From: Phallusia mammillata
Taxonomy: Eukaryota > Chordata > Ascidiacea > Phlebobranchia > Ascidiidae
DNA: 64,000 bases
NCBI GenBank assembly: GCA_003260075.1
Contig: QLIY01000122.1
Coordinates: 1 to 64,000 of the forward strand
Direction of reading: 5' to 3'
The translations under genes were made by a program, and so were the position numbers. Under the pieces are notes generated by a model. It saw nothing but the letters and a program-made list of their open reading frames with translations. It was not told where the DNA came from and did no database searches. Shown one piece after another: positions 34,969-47,402 of this stretch; the first letter of the stretch is position 1, and every line of letters starts with the position of its first letter.

Positions 34969-36386
34969 TGCTTTGCACACTTGTGTGTTACATGAATAAT
35001 TCAGCATTGCTAACAAGCAAAATATGCTAATCGACGCCATTGCAATTGCACGTGCTTTTAGCCAGACAGGTGTATTGGGTTCAACTTTAACTCTAATCAG
35101 CAGATCGGATCATAATTTATCTCTTTGCTGAATGCACAATCATTAATACAAAATTTAGTGCAGCTTTTACATGCTAGAATGTAGTACTTTCTTTATTAAC
35201 ATAAAAAAATTTTCAGTGTCCATTCTCAAGTGCATATCTTTTTTGTTGAAGAATGACTAAAGTTTTTCAATCTAAGTTGCGAAACTATGTAATCATTTAA
35301 AACCACATCAATAATGTTTAAGCGAGCAATGACAATTTGTCTATTATTAGGGCAAAATTTGTTTGTTTGCAATTATTTATTTTTTGAAAGTTCATGATTT
35401 TAATTGTTGTGTGTATAAAAAAAATTATATATCTCAGTAACTAGCCATAATGACAAAAATTAAACAATCTAAACAATTAATTATGGTTTGACTTAAGTAT
35501 GACCCATTTGTAATCACATATATTGCATCAATAGGGCATGGTATGAAATAAAAGTTTATGACATTATGTTAAATTATCAATTGTTTTGTCTTACTTCCAC
35601 ACTCTTTGACTCCAAGGCATTTGCATAAGTCATGTAAGTTGAAGACATTGTTACCTTTTTAGCCCCAAGCCATTTTTCAATGCATACTGTCATACTTCCT
35701 AAAGCACTATACACATGAAAGGTCATATTTTTCATTGTGATGCTTATCGTGTTGCAACATTATGTGCAGCATTGCATCCCATGATTACAGAGCTTAAATC
35801 CTTTAAGCCTGGGTTTCGTTAATTCCTCATGAATGAATATTGAATTGGCAAATTAAGCTTACAAACTGTATTGTTATTTGAGGACAAGTATTATTGTCCT
35901 CAAGATATCAATATAAAATGTAAAATGTTTTTTAACAATTTTTTCTAAACTTTTTTGCCCAAACTGCACCTAATTACCTTAAAATGTCTTATGTCCTCTC
36001 ATTTCTTATGTCCCGTTGTTTCACAAAATGACTGAAGATGCCCTTTTGGGGTGAAATATATATCATTAAACAACTTTGTTGACTGATTTTGATTAGAAAG
36101 CACTGTTGCTTCGTCAATTATCCTTTCATGGGGTGATTTAAATTTTGTGAAACACATATTGCCCTTTGTGTGGTGCACGCTTTACTTTGTGAAACACTAT
36201 TTTTTAATAATTTACTATTGAATCATATTAAGTAAAACCTTAATTTGTTTTTGTTATTAAAACTAGAGAGTTTCTGATGATAAACGTTGAGGGTTGGTGC
36301 AAACTTGCTGCCTGTAAGAGTAGTTTGTGACAGATGCCATGGACCAAGAGAATTCACTATAGGATGTGGTTCTGCACCGAGGAACG

Positions 36387-37622
36387 ATGAAGATCAGTTT
36401 TTGCTGTTTCACTTGCTTGATTGGAGAAGATGCTGAAAAAGATCCCGAAGAGAGTAGGCTTATATCCAATGCGCCCACCAACGATGATGTCAAACATGAA
36501 CAAACAGTGACTGAGGTACCAGAAAGCTCGAAATCCCCGGAGGTTGCTGAGAAAAGTGACGTTAAAAGTCCTGAAGAGTCTCGAAAAACAAGATCGGATA
36601 AATTTCGACGTGCAGCTGGCATTACTAAACGGTACAATGTCAAGTCGCGAAAGTATGACATGTCAACAGATTCTGCCTTTTCTGAGGATACATGTTTGCG
36701 TCTTAAAATTGCTGTTAAGATTATGCCTAGAGGAGGAATGGCCAAAGTATTTGCAATCGATGTTTTCAACGTATTTTCCGCTTTAAGCAGTGATGTCTCA
36801 CAGGACTCTGTAGAAGATCGCCCTATTGTACAATTAAGAACCAAAGTATTGCCATCAGATATCCGTGGCCATAGTCGCAAGTATGAAGTCCAGGAAAGCA
36901 TAACTGGATCCTTGAAGTTCACTAACGAATGTTTGCATACTATTTCCTTGCAAGAGTTTCAGACCAGTTCTATCCGTTTTCGTCTTTATCATGTTTTCAA
37001 ACACCAACGAGACCACCTACTTGGGGAATATGTCTTAGATGATGCCAAACTGGATTTGGATTATGGTGGAAGCACTACAAATATTGAGTTGTTCCTTCAT
37101 GACCCTTCAGCGACGGATATAAGACCACCTGAATTGTCTGATGTTCGAAGGTCCATTAGCAGTTCCACCAGTGGTAGCCAAAACAGCTCTCAATCAAGAT
37201 CCTCATTCCAAACCACAATACGCAAAAGTGACACTAAAAAATCTTCACGAGGAACATTGCCTTCGTTTCAAACATCCAGCGATAATGATGACGTGTCTGA
37301 AAGTACAGAAGCTAGCGATGACCGTCCTAGCTACACAAGAAAAAAGAAGAGTCTATTTCAAACAATACGAAAAGCAGGCTCAGATCGTGAGGCTGAGGTG
37401 ACCGGTGATGTGGCTCCAGTGAAAAAGGAAAAGGTTGACAAAGTGACAGCCTTAGAGTGGCTCCGCAAAGCTAACATGGAGCGCACTGAAAAGGTAAGTG
37501 AACTCCAACACGCCACAGAGGAAATGGAACAATCCGCCGGAAATTTTAGTGCTGTCAGTGTTCGTCTTCGTGAAAAGTATGAGAAAAAACACAAGAAAAA
37601 GCATTCTCAGGAATCCAACTAA
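36387..37622 (+). CDS. C2-domain protein with R-SNARE-like C-terminus
   Basis: Intronless ORF of 411 codons from ATG at 36387; there is an in-frame stop at 36360 and no earlier in-frame ATG. The N-terminus MKISFCCFTCLIG has clustered Cys (6, 7, 10) that could be lipid-modified. Residues 20-95 are charged and probably disordered. About 103-240 reads as a single C2 domain (LRLKIAVKI... RKYEVQESITGSLKF... SSIRFRLYHV... HLLGEYVLDDAKLDL), most like those of atypical synaptotagmins (SYT14/16); I do not see the usual calcium-binding Asp pattern. A Ser-rich linker follows. Residues 370-401 (VSELQHATEEMEQSAGNF then SAVSVRLREKY) align without gaps to the second half of R-SNARE motifs such as VAMP, ending in the typical KY and a basic tail, but with Ala where the zero-layer Arg would be. 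Likely a vesicle-traffic or tethering protein; function inferred only. Confidence 0.7.
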   Translation: MKISFCCFTCLIGEDAEKDPEESRLISNAPTNDDVKHEQTVTEVPESSKSPEVAEKSDVKSPEESRKTRSDKFRRAAGITKRYNVKSRKYDMSTDSAFSEDTCLRLKIAVKIMPRGGMAKVFAIDVFNVFSALSSDVSQDSVEDRPIVQLRTKVLPSDIRGHSRKYEVQESITGSLKFTNECLHTISLQEFQTSSIRFRLYHVFKHQRDHLLGEYVLDDAKLDLDYGGSTTNIELFLHDPSATDIRPPELSDVRRSISSSTSGSQNSSQSRSSFQTTIRKSDTKKSSRGTLPSFQTSSDNDDVSESTEASDDRPSYTRKKKSLFQTIRKAGSDREAEVTGDVAPVKKEKVDKVTALEWLRKANMERTEKVSELQHATEEMEQSAGNFSAVSVRLREKYEKKHKKKHSQESN

Positions 37623-39699
37623 GTATACTGAGGGTAACATGAATTTGTTTTTTGTTGCCGCTACATATTACGGTTCTATCAGCATGTGTGTGTCTAGTTG
37701 GGTACTGCAGTATGATTTCACAGAATGTTGATCACACCCCTAAAGTTTCTAAGTATGTGTGTTGTGATGTTGCCAGTAAAAGGGGAAATTGCCAAGCCAG
37801 GGTAAAACCTTGGAGGCAATGACAAAGTGTTTCCTATAGACAGTCTATCGGGCTTGCACCATAAGTAAAACAAAAACAAAATTTTGTCTATATTATACCT
37901 GCATCCCATTTACTCATCCAAATTTTCTTTGCTTTTTAAAATAGTGTTGCTTTTTGACCAGTGGTATTCAACCTAGGATAAATTTGCCAACAAGTAAATT
38001 TGGCATGCTTTATGATAAGTATGAATGAAATATATACCTATTTTGTTTTGCGGGAATAGTGTGTTAAAAAAAATTTAAATATTTTTTTTCAAAAGCTGTC
38101 TTGGGGTTAAGAAAAAGGGTTAAATACCTTTGGTAATGGCCTACAAGTGCAATATATCTATAACTTTAATGTTAGGTTATGCCGGCCTTGCCACAAATGT
38201 TTAACAAAGCTGCCAACCAACTTGGCCTAGTTTAAAGTTTGAATCATGCAGTAGTTGTTGTTATTTATTGAAAATTTGGATTGAATCAAAATGATTCATT
38301 TCCATTATTTTGTCATTTCCAAGAGCTTTGTTTGAATTGTGTCAACACAAAAAATTTTTGCTATTACATTCAAATTAAATACCATTTAGTTGTGCTTTTA
38401 AACACACTGTTTGGCTTGGTTTAAAATGGTACCTGATTTGCAAAGCTTACAAAAACTAATGTATCATGCAATTATGGTAACACTTGCTGTGGTAAAAAAA
38501 TCACAATGCAAGAAACGTTTGGCGCTAAGCATGTATTGTTGCACAAAAAAGTTGTTTTAATGCTTGGTAGTGCTTTTGCTTTTTTGTTCATTTTATTATT
38601 TTTTCTAATACCTAAAAGGTCATGTTTTTGGGGTTGAAATTTATCAAATCAGATCTTTACAATGTACATGTTTTGTTCTGTTTATCATTAATTCTGCGCA
38701 GTACTGTATTAAAGCAGTATACAGAGCTATTCATTTCACAAAAACTCTATTTTCATGCTTAATGCCCCGATTAGATTTTTGTTTAACGCCATGCAACATA
38801 CACACATGAAGTGTTAATAGTTTTTTAGTAAACATTTAAGATGTTACCAATATGCTTTCAGTCCTAATAATGCTGCCTAGTATGAATGTCCAATATTGTC
38901 ATTTTTTCAAGCTCTGGCAATTGTTCCTATTGTGCACACTTCCCTTATTTCCACTTATTAAAAAACATATGGCCAGTTATGTCATGACAAAATATATACA
39001 GTGGGTTTGAGAATATATCATCATTTTGGTTTAAATTTAATGGCCAAAAAATAGCCCAAGCAGATTTCTTACACATACATAAGTACAGGTATTGATTTTT
39101 CTAAGTATCTTGGTTTTTAGCTTTTTCTCTGCACTGACATTCTTTACAAACAGTTTAATTTTAACTCATTGTTTATTGTGCAATATTACCAGCAGTGTCT
39201 GTATTATGTCAGCTGTTCCATACTTAACACCGATTAGAGATTTTACATTCATTTTAACACACAAATATGACAGATTATTTATTACATCGACTTGTTTGAT
39301 TTTTGCTTACTGTGGTTTTGGGCCCTCGACATGATGCATACATTATGTACCTTTTTCTTTTTTCCTGTTCTGTATTATCCTGTTGGAAAAAGAAACTTTT
39401 GAAAGACAATGTATTGTGGTTTCGGGTACCTAAGCAAAGTTAAAGACAGTTTTGGATTTGGTTAAGTACAATTAACCTTATCAATGTGTGTTTTTGCAAT
39501 AGGAAGTTGGCTTTTTTGCTTATTTAAACCATTAAAAAAGCCAAAAAAGTTTGCCCAAAACTTATGATTTGTTTTCATGTTTAAACTACTGTTTGTTTCA
39601 AACACAGTACAAAGAGTATGCATTTTGAAACAATGTAAAATTTAGGCTTAAAATCTAAGTATACTTCTATTTAATGTTTGAAATGTGTTAATCGACAGC

Positions 39700-39957
39700 T
39701 TATAGGCCGACACGCTGTCTTCGCCGATGCCGCAGTTCCACGCCATAATTTGTTCGTAAATTATTTCTAAATTCCTTTAGGAAGCAGCAAATCCTGGGGT
39801 AATCAATAGATTTTGCGCCTGTGATTACGCTTCGCCAGACCGAGGATTGTCCTGTCACCGTAAAGTCGATTCGACTCTTATACAATGTGTGGATCAATAA
39901 CGCTCTTTCATCACCCATAATGAACAAATATTTCCACCTAGATTTGCATTTGCACAT
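39700..39957 (-). CDS. Unrecognised basic ORF, possible terminal exon
   Basis: The open minus-strand frame extends from about 40059 to a stop at 39700-39702. The first ATG gives 85 residues, MCKCKSRWKYLFIMGDERALL... to ...HRRRQRVGL. Alternatively, an acceptor-like CTGTCTTTAG just inside the open frame (about 40034) would make it a 3' exon of about 110 codons. It is rich in Arg and Lys with mixed hydrophobics, and its composition is protein-like. I cannot assign a family. The + strand also has an ATG-initiated 66-codon frame here (39967-40167, MSSSLLNRFQAENRYFDNG...), so at most one of the two is likely real. The island could also be a promoter. Confidence 0.3.
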   Translation of the reverse strand: MCKCKSRWKYLFIMGDERALLIHTLYKSRIDFTVTGQSSVWRSVITGAKSIDYPRICCFLKEFRNNLRTNYGVELRHRRRQRVGL

Positions 39958-40395
39958 TTCCAATCGATGTCGTCTTCGCTTCTGAACAGATTCCAGGCCG
40001 AGAATCGTTACTTTGATAATGGCCGCGGTTCCACTAAAGACAGCATGTACCCAAGCCAATCAACATTATTGAAAATCGAGGCTTTGAAATGTGTTGTGTT
40101 GCTTAGCGGGCGCATTGAGTGGTTTGAAAAGGGTGCCGCGATGGGGTTTTCGATTCGGTTTCATTAATATTTGATCGCAACTGGTGCGAAATTAGGGTTA
40201 GGTTCAAAACCGCGGTTCTGTCTTGGCTGCCGCGATATGTTGTTTAACGAAAATATAGTTTCCTTGCATATTAGGTCAAAACAGTGGCTAAATGTTTTAT
40301 ACATCAGCTACTAGCCTACTTGTCCAGCAAACCAACTATATATTATGGCTTAGGCTGCATTTTTAAACCTATTTTATACCCACTTTCGTCTGCAA

Positions 40396-40646
40396 CAGTG
40401 GTTCTCAACTAATTTCAGGCCATGGACCACCAGCCCAGTAAAAATAATATCGTGGACCATTCCATTATTTGGCAAGATTGAAGTAAGCATACGCGACAAG
40501 CATTTTGGCTTGAAACATAATTTTAAACCGATAAAGTATTTACAACTAACGTTTTAACCCTCTTTCAATACATAATAAGCAAACATCTTTAATTTATCAG
40601 CAAGAATTCAGTGGACGTTCCATGAACCATCAGTTGTGAGCCACTG
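40396..40646. mobile_element. hAT-type element
   Basis: 251 bp, ends CAGTGGTTCTCAACT and AGTTGTGAGCCACTG. The 8 bp target-site duplication has one mismatch (gtctgcaa / gtctacaa). No ORF. Confidence 0.85.
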
Positions 40647-42322
40647 GTCTACAAAACACGTTTTTTCCATGACCGGCCAAAGTTCGACTGCACCTGCTCA
40701 AATTGCAGTTTACGGACAAATTTACAGGCAGAATAAAAAGCAATTAGCATATGAAGGGGTCGGTCACTACACAAGAGGCCATTTAAATGACGTTAATTGA
40801 CTTTGACGGACGGACGAAGCACCATTATAGATGGACGTTTTTCGTTCAAGCGTCAAATGAGAATTGTGCTGAGACGCCGGGCACTCCACTTCGCGCACCA
40901 CGCACTTATGAACGGGAAGGTTGCAGATGATGGGCGAATGCATGAAGAAAATGACAGCTCTCCCAATCGTGTGCATCGAGCGCGTGTTTCCTGTGGGTTG
41001 CGATTAGGTTTTTACGGCAAACGAGTTTAAAAAAGTATTGGCCTCCAATTTATTGAGCATCCGCTTGGTCCAGGTTTAACTATTCTTTTGAAAGCTGCTT
41101 ATCTTGTGTTAAAAATTTTACTATCTTATGTTAATGAAATTCACAAAAATGTTGGTTGAAACTTAGGCCGAACTTCGCGATTGTTTTCGACGCATAGGTA
41201 CACTTACCCTTCTTTGGAATCAAGGAGATGCACCATATTAATTATACATGTTCTATAAAAAACCTAATAAATAAAGAAGTATCAATTCTGAAAGATTTGC
41301 CCACACTGATGCGCCGAAAAAAATCTGCCAACGTCTATGGAAAGATTGCGGCTTGAATTGGGCCAGAGGAGTCCTGGGTCTATGCCCCCTCTAAAACATT
41401 TCAGCGTTTTTGAGGTAGTCTAAAACGAAACCTTTTAAGTTTAAACCAATTGGCATAAATAAACCGAAACGTTTTTTCCACTCCTTGACTCTTTCCAAAT
41501 TTTGTTATGACTTCATCAAAGTTGTACGTCAGGCCTGAACTTTTGCCTGAATTCGGGATTAAGTTGGAGAAAATGGGGTTTATATGGGCCTGACTTGACT
41601 TTGCTCATATGTGCCCCAATTTCACCAACTTTAGGATCTAATTTTTGGCATTGGCCCAGGATTTATGTCCCTATAGAAATCTATGGCATTAAAAGACCTT
41701 GTGAGGCGTTGTTTAAACGAAATGGTATCAAGCCATATGATGTTCTTCACTCTTTAGAATATTTTGAGCCTTTCTATAATTTTGTTTTGGCTACACTATA
41801 CTGCACCAGATAGCCACATTTTTTCTTCTTGTTGCAAGTAATTGTCTTTCTTTCCTCTTGTCGTCCAGCTGTAGTTTAAACGTGAGAAATCTTTGCGGAT
41901 CCGGAAGGAATTAAAATCAATCACTTCACTAACGCGCACTTTTGTCCTTTCATACTGCAACGAACGAACACAAACATTTTGTTACTCATAGCCATCATTT
42001 ATAGTATAAAAGTATAAAAGAGCAATTCACCTAAATAAAAGTCTTTCAGATATAGCCTATTCAACCGTATAGCCAAATTGTGGTACACCTTTTTCAGTTA
42101 AAAAGTGTTGGTAAAAATACAAACCAGATGCACTTTTATGTACACTTTTACTCTACGTTATGGCAAGTCGTGTTACCTTTTAGGCCACATGTATATTTGG
42201 TTGTGTATAAAAAAGGTGTACGTATACCACCTTTAAAGACAGGCTTTAGCCCTCAGCATGTGTTTCCGCTTTATGGGTTAATGTTGCGAAATAAATGTAA
42301 CAGTCATATGCACCCTTTAGAT

Positions 42323-42642
42323 CAGGGGTTTTTGGTCTGTTGCCCAAATGTCTATTTAATAGCGATTCGTGGCCCATCACGTGCTGTAAATTTGGGCAAA
42401 AAAAAAATAATAATTAAAAACAGGCGAAATGGTTTCTAACAATTTATTTTTAATGAGATACATGCTCCTGAAATTGGGCTACAAGATTCGAAATTATTTG
42501 CAAAAATTACGTTTTTCAAAACAAAACGCATAATATCTACAGTATAACGAAACAGTAGAATCTGTTGAAATGGCTCTGTGGCCCATTGAAAATGTCTTGG
42601 TGACCTAGTACTGGGCCATGACCCACAGTTTGGGAACCACTG
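42323..42642. mobile_element. hAT-type element
   Basis: 320 bp, ends CAGGGGTTTTTGGTC and GTTTGGGAACCACTG. Perfect 8 bp target-site duplication ctttagat (42315-42322, 42643-42650). Confidence 0.85.
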
Positions 42643-43914
42643 CTTTAGATTGAAACTTTATTACCAAACTGACATGCTTACCTTTCTGCTCACAGTTACA
42701 GATTCGTAGGTTAACAAAACCCTATATGTAAGCATGTTTAACAATACAACCAACGGTAAAACATACCCAGATCACAAAACTCAAACATCATTCAAATAAT
42801 AGGACATTTGACTCGATAACCTATGTTTCTTTTTCGGTTTCCTTGCGTTTTTACAAAACTGTTCTATAGTAACAGAGTGATGAAGTGACATTGCAGATTA
42901 TATTTGATTTGACTTAATATAGTTTTTTGTGGTCTAATGTTACGACTTTAAGCTGTAAGTTTGTTTAATCCATGTTCAAAAGACATTTTGCTTGTTTTAA
43001 GGATTGGTGAAGTATCTGTTTGATGCCCAAATGTAAAATAACCATATCGTGCTAATGAGGACAACAGCGTTTGTCGTATTTTAATGATTATAGGGCTTTC
43101 AAAACGTTCAATAATAATCAATTGTCGATCACGGTAAAAAAAAGCAGACGTATGGAATTCAGTTAAGAGCCAAGGCATTATTTAGCTGATGTTGTTCAAA
43201 ATTAATCGTTGATTGTCGCTTAGACATGTCACGCTTATGGGGCGAGTCTATACTCCAGTGCACAGAAAACACGGGAAACTTCAATCAATCGGCATCTCAT
43301 GCTATTTTCCTCCTTGAAAGTCGCGTGGATTTAAATTGCGCTTACTGGCGACACCTGGTGCACATTTTTTTATCAAGTTTTAACGCAGTAATTCTTAACT
43401 ATTCCTGTGTTGGCAACCCATTTGAAATTATTAACCATTTTATGCACTCCCTTCTTCAGTTTCATAACTCACCCGGTGGTTAGGTGATTCACAGTGTACA
43501 TTCTTCGTCAAATGAAATACATTAACGATTTTGTTAAGCTTTAAAACATAAAAAAATATGAACAATGTACGCTTCAATGAAATAAACGTGGCAAAATGTG
43601 CAAAAAAACATTGTATTTAGGCTAGCTAAGTGAAAGCGGAATAAGCACTTTATAGGGAAATAAACAAGCAGTGGTCAATATGATAATCAATCTTTTTCAA
43701 AATTTGTTTCTTAAAGGGTGAACTTTATGGAATACAAAACTTCACATGTAAATCTATTTCTTTTGTATCACAATTTCCAATCTCTTGGGTTTCAAGCAAT
43801 TTTACGTCAGTAATAATCATAGCTTTTAGCTTTCTTTTTAATGTTATTTTGGCAAGCCAGTGTATAGCATTTCACGACAGTCTTGATACAAGTTTGCATT
43901 GCTTTTCACGTGTT

Positions 43915-45687
43915 TCATACTACGATGTCGTTCTTTGTTGGAGCGAAAAAGTTAATAGTAGGATAAAGTCTTTGCGGTGTCTCGAGGGTTTTACGAAGGA
44001 CGCTTTGGACTATTTTCCGCCGGAAATAACGCCGCGAATGCCGGTCGCTCAGCGCGTCGTACTCGGAGTAAATCGGAGCCTGTTTGTTTCGGAGTCGCTC
44101 GGATCGGATGTTGTCTAAAACGAAGTTGCGCTCTTTTTCCTTGAGCTGCTCCACCGGAGGAGTTGGGATGCTTCGTCTTCTTGCTGACATGCGATGCAAA
44201 CCGCGTTTTTCTGCTGGGACTTTTGGGGCAGGCTGCAATGAAATCAATAAACAGCATTTGATAAATGTTGATCGTGATAAATACGCCTATACCAACATTA
44301 AAAAAATGATTAATTACTTCAACGATTTTTAGGAGTAGTGCGGTAAAATACACGTCGAAATTTCACTTTGAAATATAAGCGTTTAATTGCATGGATTGCT
44401 CTTTTTGCTGCTACAAATCAACAAATTTAACAAGCATGACAGATTTGCAAAAAATGCCTCAAAGTAGTGACAGTTTTAAACATATGCGAGTTAGGTAATG
44501 TTCTTCATTCTCGTACAACTAACTTATTACCCGAAACAGAGTTGTAAGTCGGACCGGGCTTTTTGTGTCAGGTTCGGGTTTAGGCTTCAGTATTAACAAA
44601 ACGGGCGTGATTCAGGCCTGACTTTGTACTATTTGTTTCGTAATTTCGCATTGGTAAATCTATAACTTACCGGCTAAATTAAGGTTTTATATTTGTACCA
44701 ATTGGAGTTCTGGCAGGGTTTCGGGCTTGTAATTTCGTGTTCGGGCCCGCATTTAAAACCTACTTATAAGCCTGATTCGAACAATTGGTTTTGGTTTTGA
44801 AACGGAATTGGCGAATTATAACAAGCAGTATACCAACCTGTGCAGACATAGTACGCGTGACAACCTCTCTTACAATCGGTGAACGGAAATAGCCGGCCGA
44901 GTGACGATCCATCATTGCATTGTAAGGCCGAATAATCGACGCTCTTCGTGGTTTGCTGTAAGGGCTGTTGAAAAACTGAAAAAAACAACCTTTTTTAGCG
45001 TGTAGATGTAAGTTTAGCCCACTTTAGGGAAGATATTTAATTTCTGTAAATCACATTTTTTGCACAATCATTAAAGAAACGGATGTAAAAACAGGTTTAT
45101 AATGTACTAACGACGTAGTAATTCTTTTCTTATTATTGAAATCTCCTTTCAAGTAAAACGACCGCGACGATTCAGGGTCATTAAAATCAGATGAAGAAAA
45201 TTCAGTGTGAAAAACCACTNCGTATTAATTACTCATAAAGTTAAGACGCTTGCAAAAAAGACACTTTAATCGCAATGGCACACTCGATGTCTGCCGTTTT
45301 ACCTGGCCAAGCATTTTTTTGTTTTTTACGTTTATAGCTGTATATAGGCAAAACGTATTTCGACTTTGAAAAGTTTAGATCTGACTGTCTTTTCCAAATT
45401 GAACGTTATCGCTCCAATTGCAGTTACAAAAATGCTGGGGAAATATCACACAAACACGTCAGCGTTACACTTACTGCATCAGATTGTATCGCATCGTTGA
45501 CATATTCTCTTTCCCTGTGTTTCTGTACAGCGATTGGTGGAAGCGGCTGCATATCAGGGATATTATCTCGAACTTTTAAAGGTGATGAGCAGGTTAGATG
45601 TGTGTGAAAAGTACGAGATTGGCGACCACTGTTGTAACTAGGTCCAATTTGCATCCTCGAATTGTACACCTTTTCCACGGCGCTCAT
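43915..45687 (-). CDS. Protein with two ERICH3-like Y(N/D)A-x-x-DRHS motifs
   Basis: Three exons, 45687-45475, 44975-44838 and 44232-43915, all joined in phase 0 with GT-AG borders, give 222 residues starting MSAVEKVYNSRMQIG. Exon 2 encodes PYNAMMDRHSAGYFRSPIVRE, and exon 3 encodes EYDALSDRHSRRYFRRKIVQS. The two segments are clearly related to each other and to the YNSLxDKHLAGYF stretch I recall near the N-terminus of vertebrate ERICH3. The rest is basic and low in hydrophobics, with proline-rich spacers (MQPLPPIAV, SIPTPP) and a possible coiled region (EQLKEKERNFVLDNI). ERICH3 is associated with cilia; a ciliary or axonemal role here is only inference. It lies head-to-head with the gene at 47403, about 1.7 kb apart. 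Confidence 0.7.
45220..45220. other. Single ambiguous base (n)
   Basis: The only n in the window. It lies in the first intron of the minus-strand gene, so true single-base ambiguities were kept while longer gaps seem to appear as G. Confidence 0.95.
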
Positions 45688-47402
45688 AATTGTTTGTTTA
45701 TATTTTTATACTAGAGGAAATATTTGTGCACTGTAGTATATATTTGATATTATAAACTGCAAAATCCGAATTGACTGAAACAAAAATGAAATTTAAGTTG
45801 TTTTAAAACTAAGCATAGAAACTAAAAATTCATTTTATTTGGTTTACTTTTTTCTTAAACAATTAACAACGTGCGGAAAAGGAATGCTTCATTTCTAATT
45901 GCCAATTAAATAAACAACTAAACAAAGCGAACAAAAAACCTAAAAAAAACTTTTTATATCTAACAATTTTCACGATGTAACAAAAATTCTTTTTGGTCAT
46001 TGGTCACTTTTTCCCAATTCTTGTTTAATCTCAAGTAAAATTCACACGATTTGGGAAATCTCTATTTCCAGGTTAAAATCAGTTGTCAGTTATAAAAAAA
46101 ACAAATATATTTTGCTCAAAAAGCATCTTCAGTGTCTACAGAGAGCAATAAAAAGGATTAAAATTAGAAAAAGCCAATAGTTCCTTTACAAACATGATCT
46201 AATGGCAATAATGCAATCATTTTTGACATTTTGTAATTCTTGTTTAATGTCGGATAAAATCTCATCAAATAACTTTCTGTTTAATCTCAAATTTCCACAG
46301 CCTAAATCTCCAGCTACCTGTTTGAAAGTCTGGGAGCAAATGTGCCGAATTTTGACTCGGGATTGCATTTATCATCATCTGAATCTGGGTCATCACCTTA
46401 TAAGTCCATACCTTGCAAGATTGCGACTGTCGTTCCCACTATAAGTCCATCGGGATAACAGAGAGGTGACACTGTTTAAACCACAGAGTTAAATAGCCGG
46501 GGACAAGCTTTGCCAACATGTCACCGCCGCGCGCTCATTGTTACAGCATAAACGGAGGCATTGTCTTCATCCTTGGAGAGACACCAGGCTCGTATTGTGT
46601 CTAATTGTTGTGGTGTTGATATCGCGTGTCAGGACGATGTAAGTGGATAGTTTTACAGGCTTGTTCGAGGCTGGCTGTACCACTGGATAGATCAAGGCAC
46701 CGAAGTGCGCCAAAACCGCAAATAACACGCCCCACTAAAGATAAAACTCATTTTCCCAGGCAATATAAAACTCATTTTTTCCAACAATGCCCTTAATTAA
46801 AACCTTCTTCAGCGGTACACAAGAAAAGACCGTGTAACATCTAGTTAACATCCAATAAGCTTACAAACACTGCACGCGATCAATGCCATATCTGTTAAAA
46901 AGAGTAGCCTACATTTTTAATTCCAAACTTTTTAACAATGGATGTTATTACCATTCGTGCATTTTTACACTCATTCCTACTCATTATATTTTACTTGATT
47001 TTATGACTTAATTTATAGGTGCTTGAGATAAGTAGTAACTTTGCATTGAAGCAAATCGGAATGTAATGGCTCCACAATTCGGCGGTTGCCCCCCATGAGG
47101 CCATAAGGGGAACAACAAACAGGGTCAAAGGGGTCGCGTTTTATTGTCAGGAACGCGATGCTGTCGGCAAAATTATCCAATTATGACAAGCGCCGAGCAC
47201 CGGTAATGATACGCCCTGCTTTCAGCCTAATTAGTCGTGTTTCCATGTTTCAGGGGTGACCTTGTTGGCGCAGTAAAGCAGGAACAATTCAACTCATAAT
47301 GCTGTTGACTTGGTGGACTGTGTTCGGCTTAAGACTTACATGATAGTTGCTTGATAATTATGTGAGAAAAATTTTTTTTTGATACGAGCAAGGAGATTAA
47401 AA
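45688..47402. other. Shared upstream region of two divergent genes
   Basis: 1.7 kb between the start codons at 45687 (-) and 47403 (+). It contains half of a hairpin MITE (about 46047-46190). 46440-47300 is somewhat richer in GC than its flanks and may hold regulatory sequence. No gene seen. Confidence 0.45.
46047..46190. mobile_element. Half-copy of the hairpin MITE found at 1280
   Basis: Shares GGGAAAT...TATTTCCAG, AAAAAGCATCTTCAGTGTCT and GAGCAATAAAA blocks with 1280-1494. The inverted right end is absent. Confidence 0.55.

Larger units (their letters stand above)
32695..36386. other. Intergenic upstream of the C2-SNARE-like gene
   Basis: AT-rich with no gene seen. Contains two contig-overlap duplications (33552-33759, 34766-34968). 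A pair of related AT-rich segments near 34455-34560 and 34565-34670 share ACCCACACA, CACACTAT and a block ending GAGGTGGTTCC, or close variants. The 5' UTR or promoter of the gene at 36387 must lie here, but no element is identified. Confidence 0.45.
37623..43914. other. Intergenic, two hAT elements, one CpG-rich island
   Basis: 37623-39690 is AT-rich and holds no visible gene; it includes the 3' UTR of the preceding gene. 39690-40170 is richer in CpG and has open frames on both strands (separate entry). 40650-43910 contains a second hAT element and no recognised protein. The 119-codon frame at 42080-42439 (+) runs through a hAT end and has no ATG at its start. Confidence 0.5.

Noticed and set aside
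42080..42439. 119-codon + strand ORF
   Set aside because: It begins with GTG rather than ATG and runs through the left end of a hAT element.
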